Part shown: piece after piece, positions 15,658-24,382 of the stretch
Layout: every line of letters begins with the position of its first letter
Numbering within the stretch: the stretch's first letter is position 1
Assembly: GCA_030432035.1 (NCBI GenBank)
Contig: JAUIHO010000029.1
Location: 1 to 33,006, forward strand
Direction of reading: 5' to 3'
Length of the DNA: 33,006 nucleotides
From: Phycisphaerae bacterium
GTDB lineage: Bacteria > Planctomycetota > Phycisphaerae > UBA1845 > UTPLA1
The notes under the pieces: model-generated
What the model was told of the DNA's origin: nothing
Database searches by the model: none
The model's input: only the letters and a program-made list of their open reading frames with translations
Translations under genes and position numbers: made by a program

Positions 15658-16092
15658 ATGAAATACACGTGCGAATTAACGATTAACGCTCCGCGCGAAC
15701 GGGTGATCGAGTTACTCGATGACCCCGACAACTTGAAAAAGTGGCAGCCCGATCTCGTAAGCTTCAAACATATCTCCGGAACGCCCGGTCAACCGGGTGC
15801 CAAGAGCGAACTCGTATATGACATGAACGGTCGCCAATGCGTGATGATCGAGACAGTCACCGAGCGCGCGCTGCCGGACCGTTTTTGCGGGACGTATGAC
15901 GCGAAGGGCGTTCACAACATCATCGAAAATCGCTTCGAGGACATTGGCGACCAAACGCGTTGGACGATGGTGAGCGACTTCCGATTTTCGGGCATGATGC
16001 GCATCCTTGGGCTCCTGATTCGCGGATCGTTTCCCAAATACACGCGGAAGATGATGAGCAACTTCAAAGCGTTCGTTGAGCGGGGCGGCTAA
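15658..16092 (+). CDS. SRPBCC (START-like) family protein
   Basis: A 144-residue single-domain protein of the SRPBCC/polyketide-cyclase helix-grip fold, which binds hydrophobic ligands in a deep cavity. The N-terminus MKYTCELTINAPRERVIELLDDPDNLKKWQPDLVSF is the typical first strand and helices, with the conserved W in KKWQPDL. The C-terminal long helix is ILGLLIRGSFPKYTRKMMSNFKAFVE. GAGGA at 15646-15650 lies 7 bases before the ATG. No signal peptide. The ligand is unknown. Convergent evidence from neighbours is weak; a methyltransferase gene follows 54 bases downstream on the same strand and could be co-transcribed. It is distinct from the SRPBCC protein at 26903-27433. Confidence 0.82.
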   Translation: MKYTCELTINAPRERVIELLDDPDNLKKWQPDLVSFKHISGTPGQPGAKSELVYDMNGRQCVMIETVTERALPDRFCGTYDAKGVHNIIENRFEDIGDQTRWTMVSDFRFSGMMRILGLLIRGSFPKYTRKMMSNFKAFVERGG

Positions 16093-16146
16093 GCCGCAGA
16101 ATTTAGTTTCCGTTTAATCGAGCTCCGTGGTAGGATCAGCCGCGTC

Positions 16147-17286
16147 ATGGATGACGCCCTCATGAACAAGACGATGGATCGTAACGACCTCGCGCGGCCC
16201 GATTGTCGGCGAGTTCTCTCCGAATTGTTCGGCCTGATGCGCCGCATGCAGCGCGTCGTTCCCGTCGCGTCTCCATCTTCTATAGACAATGCGCCGCGTT
16301 CGATGCGGGCGGTAGACGTGCAACCTGCGGGGCATGCGGCACTCAGTGCAGCAACGCCTGCCAATACTCAAAAATCACAAACGAAAGCGACCGTGTCAGT
16401 CGGTGGCCCATCTTCGGGTGCTGTCGTCGAACGCGCGACGAACGCTGCAACATCATTCCCCAACCACCCACGGCTTCGGCCGGACAACGGCGACGAGTTG
16501 TCCGCAACGAATTCACAAGCGTTGACCTATTCCTCTTGGTATGGCCGCTTATCGGGCTGGCCGGGGGCGTGGGAACACATCAACCGCGGGATGGCGTATC
16601 AGCCCTATCCCGGCAATCCGGACGAACTCAAGGTGCCGTGGTTCCTACTGTGGGAAATCGCCTGGCTCGTCGCCAACACGCCGCTGCGGCCCGGCAGTCG
16701 GGTGCTCGACATGGGTGGGGCGGGGTCGCTGTTCTCGAGCTTCCTCGCCGCGCGCGGTCATGAGGTCGTGTCGATCGATATCGACGCCGATTTGTGTCGC
16801 CGCGCCGATGCGCTAGGCGATGCCATGAATTGGCGGATGCGCGGCGAAGTGATGGACATGGCCGAGCTGGATTTTCCGGACGAACACTTCGATCACATCT
16901 TCAGCGTTTGCGTGTTTGAGCACCTACCGGTTTCCGGTCGCGTGCGATGCAATGAGCATATCCGCCGTGTGTTGAAGCCCGGCGGCACGGCGTCGTACAC
17001 ATTCGATTATGCCAATCCGCAGGCGTTTGGCCGCTTGGCGACGCCGGAAGACGTGAAGTGGCAATTTGTGGACCCGTCGGGTCTGTCGTGGCGCGGTCAA
17101 CCGCATTTCGAAGATAACGGCCTTCGCTATCTGAGTTGTCCGCAGTCGTTTGGGTTTGGTCGATTCACCGAATCGGCGGCACGAATTCATGCGTTTGTCA
17201 CGGGCAGCATGGAGCGCTCGCAAGTGTTGGCTAACGAGACGGATTACACCTTTGGTGCCTTGTTTTTGGAAAAGGCGGATGGATGA
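16147..17286 (+). CDS. SAM-dependent class I methyltransferase
   Basis: A 379-residue protein. Residues about 1-125 are low-complexity and Ala/Thr/Ser-rich, with no recognisable domain. The second part is a Rossmann-fold methyltransferase: motif I RVLDMGGAGSLFSSFLAARG (about 185-204), acidic motif after strand 2, VVSIDID (207-213), then FPDEHFDHIFSVCVFEHLP (motif IV, 241-259) and RRVLKPGGTASYTFDY (motif VI). It therefore transfers a methyl group from S-adenosylmethionine; the acceptor is unknown. WYGRLSGWPGAWEHINRGMAYQPYPGNPDELKVPW ahead of motif I may shape the acceptor site. An in-frame ATG at 16162 is an alternative start. The long disordered N-terminus is unusual for this family. Confidence 0.85.
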   Translation: MDDALMNKTMDRNDLARPDCRRVLSELFGLMRRMQRVVPVASPSSIDNAPRSMRAVDVQPAGHAALSAATPANTQKSQTKATVSVGGPSSGAVVERATNAATSFPNHPRLRPDNGDELSATNSQALTYSSWYGRLSGWPGAWEHINRGMAYQPYPGNPDELKVPWFLLWEIAWLVANTPLRPGSRVLDMGGAGSLFSSFLAARGHEVVSIDIDADLCRRADALGDAMNWRMRGEVMDMAELDFPDEHFDHIFSVCVFEHLPVSGRVRCNEHIRRVLKPGGTASYTFDYANPQAFGRLATPEDVKWQFVDPSGLSWRGQPHFEDNGLRYLSCPQSFGFGRFTESAARIHAFVTGSMERSQVLANETDYTFGALFLEKADG

Positions 17287-17420
17287 GTCGGGTGCGGCAA
17301 ACATTCCCGGGCGTGCCTGCAGGATTTGCGTTTTTTTCTGTTGCCGAATCTGCCCGTGGGTCGATGTACCTAGTAGTGCAATCCTTCTACGCGTAAAAAC
17401 CGCTCAATAACGGACGAGAC

Positions 17421-17897
17421 ATGCCGAAAGCGAAGCCGCAACGCCAGCAGCACCGCCACTATAAGACCTTGATCGCGCTCGTCTTTTGTATGACGGCCGG
17501 TACGTTTCTGCTGTATGGCGTGGCGACTATTTCTCCGGTCACGCCGCTGCGCAGCCATGCACCGCGCGACTGGAATCGGATCAGCATTCGAGCGGTCGAA
17601 CCGGGGGCCGAGCGGGGTTTTTATCACTACCGTGTCGATGAAAATGGCCGCACCTTCAAGAGCAACGCGTGGAGCTATCAGCAGGTCCAACGTGGTGCCC
17701 CGACGACGATTCATATCATCCTGACGACCAGTCGCAACGATCTGCGGGTGACGTCGGATCAGGCCAATAGCCTAGCGATCCTGATTTCGAATCTCCGCAT
17801 GGAGTACGAAATTGCCGAAGCCAACGTTGATGTCGAGTCCGACACGCGCGGCTTCGCGGATTACAGCCCGCGCGGTCAACGCCGCCGCCGTACGTAA
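17421..17897 (+). CDS. Small membrane-anchored protein of unknown function
   Basis: 158 residues: a basic N-terminus (PKAKPQRQQHRHYK), one membrane helix (LIALVFCMTAGTFLLYGVA, about 17-35) and an exported domain with a VEPGAERGFYHYRVDENGRTFKSNAWSYQQ segment and a strand-rich remainder ending in RGQRRRRT. The HYRVDENGRTF part is reminiscent of the active-site strand of peptidoglycan amidases, but no zinc-ligand set is visible and the length is too short, so I do not assign a function. A strong terminator follows at 17925. It is probably monocistronic, with 134 bases separating it from the methyltransferase gene. Confidence 0.7.
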   Translation: MPKAKPQRQQHRHYKTLIALVFCMTAGTFLLYGVATISPVTPLRSHAPRDWNRISIRAVEPGAERGFYHYRVDENGRTFKSNAWSYQQVQRGAPTTIHIILTTSRNDLRVTSDQANSLAILISNLRMEYEIAEANVDVESDTRGFADYSPRGQRRRRT

Positions 17898-17924
17898 CCG
17901 ACAGCTCAACCGAACATTGCAAGT

Positions 17925-17958
17925 ACCCCAACGTTGTTCAACGGCGTTGGGGTTTTTT
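17925..17958 (+). terminator. Rho-independent terminator
   Basis: Stem ACCCCAACG / CGTTGGGGT with an 11-base loop is followed by TTTTTT. It serves the plus-strand gene ending at 17897; on the minus strand there is no T-tail. Confidence 0.88.
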
Positions 17959-17984
17959 ATTGGGTAGGGGGCGGTCGTGACCTT

Positions 17985-18662
17985 CTACGCGCGGTCGGCC
18001 TTGTCCCGATCTTCTACAGGGGCTGAAAGACGCACCTGAAAGCTCAACTGTTCCAATTGAACGGCGAGATCGACAGATGAGACAGGCACGTCGGTGGCGA
18101 GGTCGAGATTGACGGGGGCGAAATTGAAGATGCCGCGAATGCCAGCGGAAACGAGCCGATCGGCGACGTCCTGTGCGGCGTCGGCCGGCACGGCATTGAT
18201 GGCCAACCGGATGTCGCGCTCGCTGACAGTCTTATTAAGGTCGGTCAATGGCTGAATTTTCAGTTCAGGTTTGGCGGGTAGGGGTTCGCCGATTTTCTTC
18301 GGGTCGGAATCGAAGACGGCGACCAATTGGAAACCCTTTTTGGCAAACCCGCGATAGGCGCTCAGCGCCGCACCGAGGTTACCCGCGCCGACGAGGAGGA
18401 TGTTCCACGTCTGGTCGGTCCCGAGGATGTGGCGAATCGTGCTGATGAGTTCGCCGACGTCGTAGCCGATGCCGGGTTGGCCAAACTGGCCGAAGTACGC
18501 CAAATCTTTGCGAATTTGCGAGTCGGTAAGCCGTAACGCCTTGCCCAAATCTTTGGAGGAAACGGTCTTTTTCTCCTCCATCCAGAGCATCTCGAGTTGG
18601 CGGAGATAGAGGCTCAACCGGCGGATCGTCGGAGCTGGGATATGCTGGTCGTTTTTGGTCAC
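17985..18662 (-). CDS. rex: Redox-sensing transcriptional repressor Rex
   Basis: Rex is a dimeric repressor that senses the NADH/NAD+ ratio; NADH releases it from DNA. The winged-helix domain is residues 8-75: IPAPTIRRLSLYLRQLEML, then SSKDLGKALRLTDSQIRKDLAYFGQFGQPGIGYDV, which is diagnostic. The Rossmann domain starts NILLVGAGNLGAALSAY (GAGNLG, 92-97). I choose GTG 18662, with GGAG (18672-18669) 6 bases upstream, giving 225 residues, close to the usual 205-220. The frame extends to ATG 18773, which would add 37 unconserved residues. Rex usually controls respiratory and fermentative dehydrogenase genes; none is adjacent and I find no clear Rex operator in the window. Confidence 0.93.
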   Translation of the reverse strand: MTKNDQHIPAPTIRRLSLYLRQLEMLWMEEKKTVSSKDLGKALRLTDSQIRKDLAYFGQFGQPGIGYDVGELISTIRHILGTDQTWNILLVGAGNLGAALSAYRGFAKKGFQLVAVFDSDPKKIGEPLPAKPELKIQPLTDLNKTVSERDIRLAINAVPADAAQDVADRLVSAGIRGIFNFAPVNLDLATDVPVSSVDLAVQLEQLSFQVRLSAPVEDRDKADRA

Positions 18663-18961
18663 CACGGGCTCCGGATCGACCGAGATTGCGGATTGCTTCG
18701 GCGAGTCGGATGTTATCGGTTGCGCGAGGCCATCACAAGCGGGCTCGCTCGCAAAGTCCGTTCCGACAGGCACTTCGCAGCTTCGGTCCGCTTGACAGTG
18801 CGCGGCGGTGTTTGCTAGCCTCTATGCTTACGTCGAAAGCCCTCCCGACGTGTATTTGCCAAACGGCATAAGATTTCCGATTCTATCGGTCCGAAGGTTG
18901 TGGTGTGCCGGTGCAAGGTACGGCCTTCGTTCACGCTGATTTAGCCGATCGTGGGGTACTG

Positions 18962-19993
18962 ATGCGGTCTGTCTCGCTTTGCCACCTGCTTTTCTCAGCC
19001 GTCGTCGTGTGCGCGTTAACGGTGGTCGACGCCGTCGCGCAGGACAACCTTGCGCAATACCTCAGCAAAGATGCGTTGACGGTCGAAGATCAGGCGCAAA
19101 TGGATGTCGAGATTTCCGACCGCGTTTCGAGCCTCCGCGACGCGAAGGAATCGTCCGATCGACGGCAAGCGGCGCGCGAACGGTTGATCCAAACCGCACG
19201 CATCAGCAACGCCAAAGAAGCCCCGCTTAGCTACTACGCCGATCGCGTGAATTTCTACCTGAAGCCTTTACTGGTCGGTGAAAAGCAAGCAATTGCCGAC
19301 GATGCAGCGTTGGTGTTGCGCGGTTTGAAGCATCCGAAATCGGTGCCGTCGTTTGTGATTGGGCTTTCGTCAAAGTTTACGACCACACAGTATCAATGCG
19401 CGGCTGGCATTCGTGAGTTGCAACAGGCAATTGTCAGCAATCCGCCGCTTTGCAAGGACGCGCTCGATGGGTTGGCGCGGTGCGGTGCCAAGGCGACACA
19501 TCCGGCGTTGCTGCGAGCGGTTTACCGTGCAGCAAACTTCGCAGATGCGTCGAACGATTTTGCTTTGTTTGACGAACAGACCGAGGCGTATGCCGATATC
19601 TTTGCGGCGCGAATCAAGAAACTGAACCAAGGCGCGACGGACGAAATCAACGACATGGCGGGTGTGCGAGCGATCGCCAAGACTGCCGCCAAGGCCGACT
19701 TGAACACCAAGAAAAAGCTGGTGACATCGTTGGCCGCGTACTACCAACTCATCGCGGAGCGCTATTCGGATCGCGACGTATCGGATGAGTCGATCGAGAC
19801 TATTCGCGAGTTGGCTATTGCGGTGGAAGATGTGATGGGCGGCGTGATGCGCTCTGTCGAGATGTCGCCGCCGTCGCAGACCTACAAAGATCGCCTCAAA
19901 ACGCGGCGCGATGGCGACTCGGTGCGTGCGGTACGCGAGACCGCCGCCGCCATGGCCGAAGCGCTGAAGGCCGAGCCGTTTAATCTGCCGTAG
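18962..19993 (+). CDS. Secreted protein of unknown function
   Basis: 343 residues from ATG 18962; the frame extends to 18905 but the signal peptide begins here (MRSVSLCHLLFSAVVVCALTVVDAVAQ, cleavage likely near residue 27). The mature part is mostly helical, with charged segments (SDRVSSLRDAKESSDRRQAARERL, shown here in parts: SDRVSSLRDAKESS then DRRQAARERL) and GLKHPKSVPSFVIGLSS, which loosely recalls HEAT-like helical repeats. No catalytic motif is visible. It is the first of three consecutive plus-strand genes for exported proteins, though the 337-base gap to the next suggests separate promoters. I do not recognise the family. Confidence 0.7.
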   Translation: MRSVSLCHLLFSAVVVCALTVVDAVAQDNLAQYLSKDALTVEDQAQMDVEISDRVSSLRDAKESSDRRQAARERLIQTARISNAKEAPLSYYADRVNFYLKPLLVGEKQAIADDAALVLRGLKHPKSVPSFVIGLSSKFTTTQYQCAAGIRELQQAIVSNPPLCKDALDGLARCGAKATHPALLRAVYRAANFADASNDFALFDEQTEAYADIFAARIKKLNQGATDEINDMAGVRAIAKTAAKADLNTKKKLVTSLAAYYQLIAERYSDRDVSDESIETIRELAIAVEDVMGGVMRSVEMSPPSQTYKDRLKTRRDGDSVRAVRETAAAMAEALKAEPFNLP

Positions 19994-20330
19994 ATGTCTG
20001 ATTCTTGGGCGTTTGAGCGTCGTCCTCATCATTAATTTAGATTGCCGCCATCATCCGGCTAGCGCCGGTTGAACGAACAGATGGCGGGCAAGGGCGCGAA
20101 GCGTCTTAAAATTTCCCTCAGAAATGCGCGTCCGAAAAACGCCGATCCGCTGATTCCGTGAGCTTCTTGGCGACCGCTATTCACAGGGCCGCTCCGATTC
20201 GCCAATCCCATCAAAATCCGTGATAAAAGCGTGTTTATCCCGTTTTCCAACATAACGCTGTGCGGGGAGTCCGCTGCGGAACGGGTGTAGAATTGGGATT
20301 TTCGCCGCTTGGGAGCCATAGCCGCCGCTC
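19994..20330. other. Intergenic stretch with no gene
   Basis: No supported gene. A short stem CCGGCTAGCGCCGG is present near 20056-20069. The region should carry the promoter of the following secreted-protein gene. Confidence 0.55.
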
Positions 20331-22187
20331 ATGACCACTATTGACCGTCATCAAGCATTCGTCGGCCAATCACAGGCGCAGCCCATGCGGCTATTTGTCG
20401 CCCTCAGCGTCGTCGTTGTCGCGATGACGTCGGTCGTGCGGGCGGGTGATTTGCTACAGGCCGTTCCGGCCAATTCGCTGGGGTTTTTCTATTCACCGAG
20501 CTTGAACGAACTTGAGACCGGCCTCGGAAAACTGCGACAGCAGGCATTTCCGGCGGGGCGATGGCAGTTGGACGCGTCGGCGTTGGAGTCCGTATTCGGA
20601 TTGGCCGCGGGCACGATCGACGCGGACCGCCCGGTGATCGTGGTTTTCGATGAGCCCGCCGATCTGCGCAACCTCATTCGAACCGACGGCGTTACGTCGG
20701 AATCGGCCAACTGGCCCGTGGTCGGATTCTTTCCGAAAACCACCAAGAACTTCGTCGTCAGCGGCAACGGCGGCGCGAGTTACGGATCGTACAACGGCCC
20801 GTTCGGTCGGCTGGGTGCGATGACGTTCGGCGAGACGGCGTTCGTGACGTCGCCGGTGAAGTTTCGCAGTCTGCGACACATCGGTCGGGCCCTAGACAAA
20901 GTTTCCTCCCGCATGTCACTTTCGGAAAGCGTCAAATCGCGAATCGAATCGAACCATCTCAGTTTTCATATCTCGCTCGTTGATGTTCGCACCAAGTACA
21001 TGCAGCAGGTGAAGGCGATTGCCGCCTTGATCAAGCTGAACGCGGTGCGTCAGGTAACCAATCCCGAGCGCTACGGCGAAGCGTTTGCTCTCGTCAATTG
21101 GATGGGCGACGGGGCGGTCGATGCCATCGAGCAAATGAACGGGCTCACCTTGTCGCTGTCATTGGGCGACGATCAAATCAGCCTGAACCATCTGCATACT
21201 TTCGACGCCGGTGGTTGGATGAGCGATTACTTTGGTAACGTGCGTCGTGCGAGCTTTGAGCGTTTTGATCTGATCGCCGAACGCCCATTTTTGATGGCCG
21301 CCAGTATCGATTGGAACGTGCCGCCCGAACGTGCATTTAGTACCAACGCCGTGCAGGTGTCGCTAAACGCGTCCGCGAAATCGTCGGGCAAACTCACGGA
21401 CGATCAGGAACAAACACTTCGCGATACAAAGCTGGTCTGCAAGCGCATGGTCGGTCAGGAATTCTGCGCGACCGTGAGCAGTGACAGCGATGCGTCGGTT
21501 CATATTCTGGGCACATCGATCGTTCCGAATGCGGAAGACTTTTATCCGATTCACCGGCGCGTGCAAGACTCGACCAACCGATTGATGGCCAATGTGATTC
21601 CCGGCTCCAACGCGTTTGATAACGGAAAATTCCAAACGCGCAACGGTCGTCGGGTTTACACCGTCGCGTTTACGGGCCCGGAAATTCCCGAAGAAGTGCG
21701 CCAAAACGTCGAAGTCGTGTACGGCCGTGATGCGGTGTACCAAGAGTTTTGTTTGCCGCCGAATCATGTGGTGTATTCGGTCGCACCAATGGATGTGGGT
21801 TTTTCCGGATTGGCCAAACCGGGCGCGGCTTGCTTGAAGGATAGCCCGATTGTTCGGCAAGCCATGGCACGCATGCCTGAGAAGGCGAACGTCGTTGCAC
21901 TTGTCGATCTCAGCCGCCTTTCCGATGCGATCCCGCGCTTCGTGCGCGCCAGCCAAACCGCCACGCTGGAAGGGTCGAAACTACTCGACCTACCGCCGGT
22001 CGGCACAGCGGGTAAAGATGAGTTCGGGCCGCTCTTGTGTTGGTCGGCAACGGCAGAGAAGCAGACGCTCGCGGGGCGGTTCGTGATCTCGCACGACGAC
22101 CTGCGCAAATCGATGCAGATTGCCGCGAATATCGGCACGGCGCTAACACAAATCAAATCGGCGGCCCCCTCGCAGGCTCAGCCTTAA
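20331..22187 (+). CDS. Large secreted protein, distant paralogue of the next gene
   Basis: Up to 618 residues. A signal peptide is clear at MRLFVALSVVVVAMTSVVRAG, starting at ATG 20385, so the true start may be 20385 (600 residues) rather than ATG 20331. The mature protein begins LLQAVPANSLGFFYSPSLNELE and alternates long helices (SESVKSRIESNHLSFHISLV, MQQVKAIAALIKLNAVRQV) with beta strands. The order of elements (opening 'VPANS-hydrophobic', DADRPVIVVFDEP, a FVTSPVKF strand, the long helical insert) is repeated in the protein at 22364, so the two look like tandem paralogues. Similar proteins in planctomycetes are annotated as DUF3352-like; that link is my guess. It has no visible catalytic residues and no transmembrane segment besides the signal. 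Confidence 0.72.
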   Translation: MTTIDRHQAFVGQSQAQPMRLFVALSVVVVAMTSVVRAGDLLQAVPANSLGFFYSPSLNELETGLGKLRQQAFPAGRWQLDASALESVFGLAAGTIDADRPVIVVFDEPADLRNLIRTDGVTSESANWPVVGFFPKTTKNFVVSGNGGASYGSYNGPFGRLGAMTFGETAFVTSPVKFRSLRHIGRALDKVSSRMSLSESVKSRIESNHLSFHISLVDVRTKYMQQVKAIAALIKLNAVRQVTNPERYGEAFALVNWMGDGAVDAIEQMNGLTLSLSLGDDQISLNHLHTFDAGGWMSDYFGNVRRASFERFDLIAERPFLMAASIDWNVPPERAFSTNAVQVSLNASAKSSGKLTDDQEQTLRDTKLVCKRMVGQEFCATVSSDSDASVHILGTSIVPNAEDFYPIHRRVQDSTNRLMANVIPGSNAFDNGKFQTRNGRRVYTVAFTGPEIPEEVRQNVEVVYGRDAVYQEFCLPPNHVVYSVAPMDVGFSGLAKPGAACLKDSPIVRQAMARMPEKANVVALVDLSRLSDAIPRFVRASQTATLEGSKLLDLPPVGTAGKDEFGPLLCWSATAEKQTLAGRFVISHDDLRKSMQIAANIGTALTQIKSAAPSQAQP

Positions 22188-22363
22188 ACGATCGCTTAAT
22201 CCCGGTACGCTTCCTTGACGCAAGTGCGGCGGGGACCCAATATCCCAACTTCGCAAGGGTGGACGGGCTATCGACGATTATCGTGCGACCTTAGCCATGA
22301 GTTCGTTAATCACAACTGGATGACACCTTAGGTTTACTCGACATGAGAAGGAGACTCAAAACG

Positions 22364-24175
22364 ATGACAGTTTTTAAACGTGCCATGATGTCGCTATTGG
22401 GCTTGGCGATGCTGACGACAGGCAGCAGCGCCTTTGCCGCGAACAATGCCGACATCGCGAAGATGTTGCCCAAGGATTGCTGGGCGTTCATTGCGGTTCG
22501 TTCGATCAATGCGATTCAGGAACGGGCGAACATGCTGACGGAACTCGATCTTGGCATTCCGCCGTTGCCGCCGATCGCACCGATGGCGCAAATGCAATCG
22601 GGCTTGGGTGAGACCCTCGATTTGGATCGCCCGATCGTGGTCGTCGCGATGAACGTAAAGCAGTTCGGCAAGCCGGGCGAAGACATGCCGGAAGATCCGA
22701 CCAACGCGCTGTTGGCGTTTATTCCGGCGACGGACAGCGCCGCCATGATCGGCAAGGTTGCCGGTGAAGAAGGCGACGGCCCGGTGCGCAAGGTCATGAT
22801 GATGGGCCAGCAGCTTTTCGCCGCGCCGGTCAATGACTATGTGGTGTTCGGCCGCAGCGAAAAGTCGGTCAAAGCCGGTGTGATGAATAGCAGCGCCGGT
22901 CTCGAACTGAACAAGGCCCAAGTCGACTGCCTCAACGCGTGCGACGTTTACTTTAGCGCCGCAGTAAACAAGGGTTTCAAGGCCTATCAGCAAGAAGCCA
23001 TGGGCATGTTGCAAATGGTCATGGCCGCTAGCGACCCCACTGGCGAAAGCGCGAAGGCGCTCGAAAAGCAACTCAACGAATTGGCATACATCGACGTCGG
23101 AATCGCGCTGAGCAACGACGGTTTCTCGATGCATTCGGTCATCGTGCCGCAGAAGGAAACCGATCTCGAAAAGCTTTTCAGCGACATGAAGAACGTCGAT
23201 AAGTCGCTGCTCTCGGCATTGCCGAAAGAGACCTACCTGTTCGCAGCCAGCGGCACCACGCCGTATAGCGTGCATCAGGAAAAGTTCGGCAACCAAAACA
23301 TGGTGTCGCAGTTCTTCAAGCAAATGCAAGCCGCCGGCGGCACCGTCGAAACCAACGAAGCGGCCGTTAAGGCCTTGGACGCCGAAGTGCAGAAGCTGCA
23401 GCGCTCGGTCGATGCCTTCGCGATGAACATGGCAGCGCTGGATGGTGGCGACGGCGGTTTTCTCGGCGCCAGCATGATTCTGGAAAGCCGCGAACCCAAA
23501 GTTTGCCTCGACAGCATGCGGGCCATTTACACCAACCTTTGGAAGGTCTCCGACGAGGAAGACTTGAAGAAGGCCAAGTCGATGTTGGTGCACAAGCCCG
23601 ACGCCGAAACCATCGAAGGTGGCAAGGTCGATACCATCATGCTGAAGATGGAAGAGTTTGCGACCGAAACCGACATGTCGGAAGAAGACAAGAAGATGTT
23701 TAAGAAGCTGCTAGGCAACGAAGTAACCATTCGCTTCGGTGTCGTCGGCGACAACCATCTGCTCGTCACGTTCGGCGGCGGTCAGGATCGATACGCCAAC
23801 ACGGCCAAGGTCATCAAGTCGGGCGGTGCCAATTTGCTAAGCGACCCCGGCATTACGTCGTCGATGTCGCAAATGCCGTCGCCGCGCTCGATGGAAGGCT
23901 TTATCTCCGTCGAAAACATCCTGCGCATTATCAAAACGATCTCGACGGCCATGGGCGAGCCGGACAACATCCCGTTCGAAATTCCGGATATCAACGCACC
24001 GATCGGCATGGATTCGTCGATGGTCGATAACGCATTCCGCTTCGATTTGATCGTGCCGATGAAGCTCGTCAAGAGCATCAAGAAGGCAATCGACGAACAA
24101 GCCAAGCGCGAAATGGAAGCGTTTGATGAAGAAGAGGAAGAAATCGGCGAGCCGGTTCCGGTCGAAGAAGAGTAA
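22364..24175 (+). CDS. Large secreted protein, methionine-rich, paralogue of the preceding gene
   Basis: 603 residues from ATG 22364, with AAGGAG (22348-22353) 10 bases upstream; an earlier in-frame ATG at 22343 overlaps that site. The signal peptide MTVFKRAMMSLLGLAMLTTGSSAFA is followed by ADIAKMLPKDCWAFIAVRSINAI, DLDRPIVVVAMNVKQF and QQLFAAPVNDYVVFGRSEKSV, which align in order with the preceding protein. Methionine is frequent (for example KVMMMGQQ and MGMLQMVMAAS). The C-terminus is strongly acidic (FDEEEEEIGEPVPVEEE). The family is unknown to me beyond the paralogy; I would expect an exported or periplasmic structural or binding role. A bidirectional terminator follows at 24314. Confidence 0.75.
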   Translation: MTVFKRAMMSLLGLAMLTTGSSAFAANNADIAKMLPKDCWAFIAVRSINAIQERANMLTELDLGIPPLPPIAPMAQMQSGLGETLDLDRPIVVVAMNVKQFGKPGEDMPEDPTNALLAFIPATDSAAMIGKVAGEEGDGPVRKVMMMGQQLFAAPVNDYVVFGRSEKSVKAGVMNSSAGLELNKAQVDCLNACDVYFSAAVNKGFKAYQQEAMGMLQMVMAASDPTGESAKALEKQLNELAYIDVGIALSNDGFSMHSVIVPQKETDLEKLFSDMKNVDKSLLSALPKETYLFAASGTTPYSVHQEKFGNQNMVSQFFKQMQAAGGTVETNEAAVKALDAEVQKLQRSVDAFAMNMAALDGGDGGFLGASMILESREPKVCLDSMRAIYTNLWKVSDEEDLKKAKSMLVHKPDAETIEGGKVDTIMLKMEEFATETDMSEEDKKMFKKLLGNEVTIRFGVVGDNHLLVTFGGGQDRYANTAKVIKSGGANLLSDPGITSSMSQMPSPRSMEGFISVENILRIIKTISTAMGEPDNIPFEIPDINAPIGMDSSMVDNAFRFDLIVPMKLVKSIKKAIDEQAKREMEAFDEEEEEIGEPVPVEEE

Positions 24176-24250
24176 CGGCGAGCCTTAGATTAACGCGGCA
24201 AGCCGCAGATTAACGGAGAGCCGAAATGCAACGGCGAGCGCCTCCAACAT

Positions 24251-24285
24251 TCCCCTCCCTTGTAGGGAGGGGTTAGGGGTGGGTC
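24251..24285. repeat. Dispersed repeat with CCCCTCCCT hairpin
   Basis: CCCCTCCCT / AGGGAGGGG arms around TGT are followed by TTAGGGGTGGGT. It is a relative of the dispersed repeat at 8611-8653 and belongs to a widely distributed intergenic type. Confidence 0.75.
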
Positions 24286-24313
24286 CCGAAGCTTTCGAGC
24301 GATCATCAAAAAC

Positions 24314-24360
24314 AAAACCGGCGTCGGTGGAGAAACAACTCTCCCCGACGCCGGTTTTTT
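24314..24360. terminator. Bidirectional rho-independent terminator
   Basis: Stem AAAACCGGCGTCGG-TGGAG pairs with CTCC-CCGACGCCGGTTTT, with T-rich flanks on both strands. It separates the convergent genes ending at 24175 (plus) and 24383 (minus). Confidence 0.9.
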
Positions 24361-24382
24361 TATTTATCGATTGAAGACCGCG

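Noticed and set aside
22394-23593. 399-codon minus-strand frame opposite the secreted paralogue
   Set aside because: His/Arg-rich shadow of the plus-strand gene, which has a signal peptide and ribosome-binding site.
24176-24222. Short direct repeats AGATTAACG near the end of the secreted paralogue gene
   Set aside because: Two short imperfect copies with no structure; not enough to call an element.
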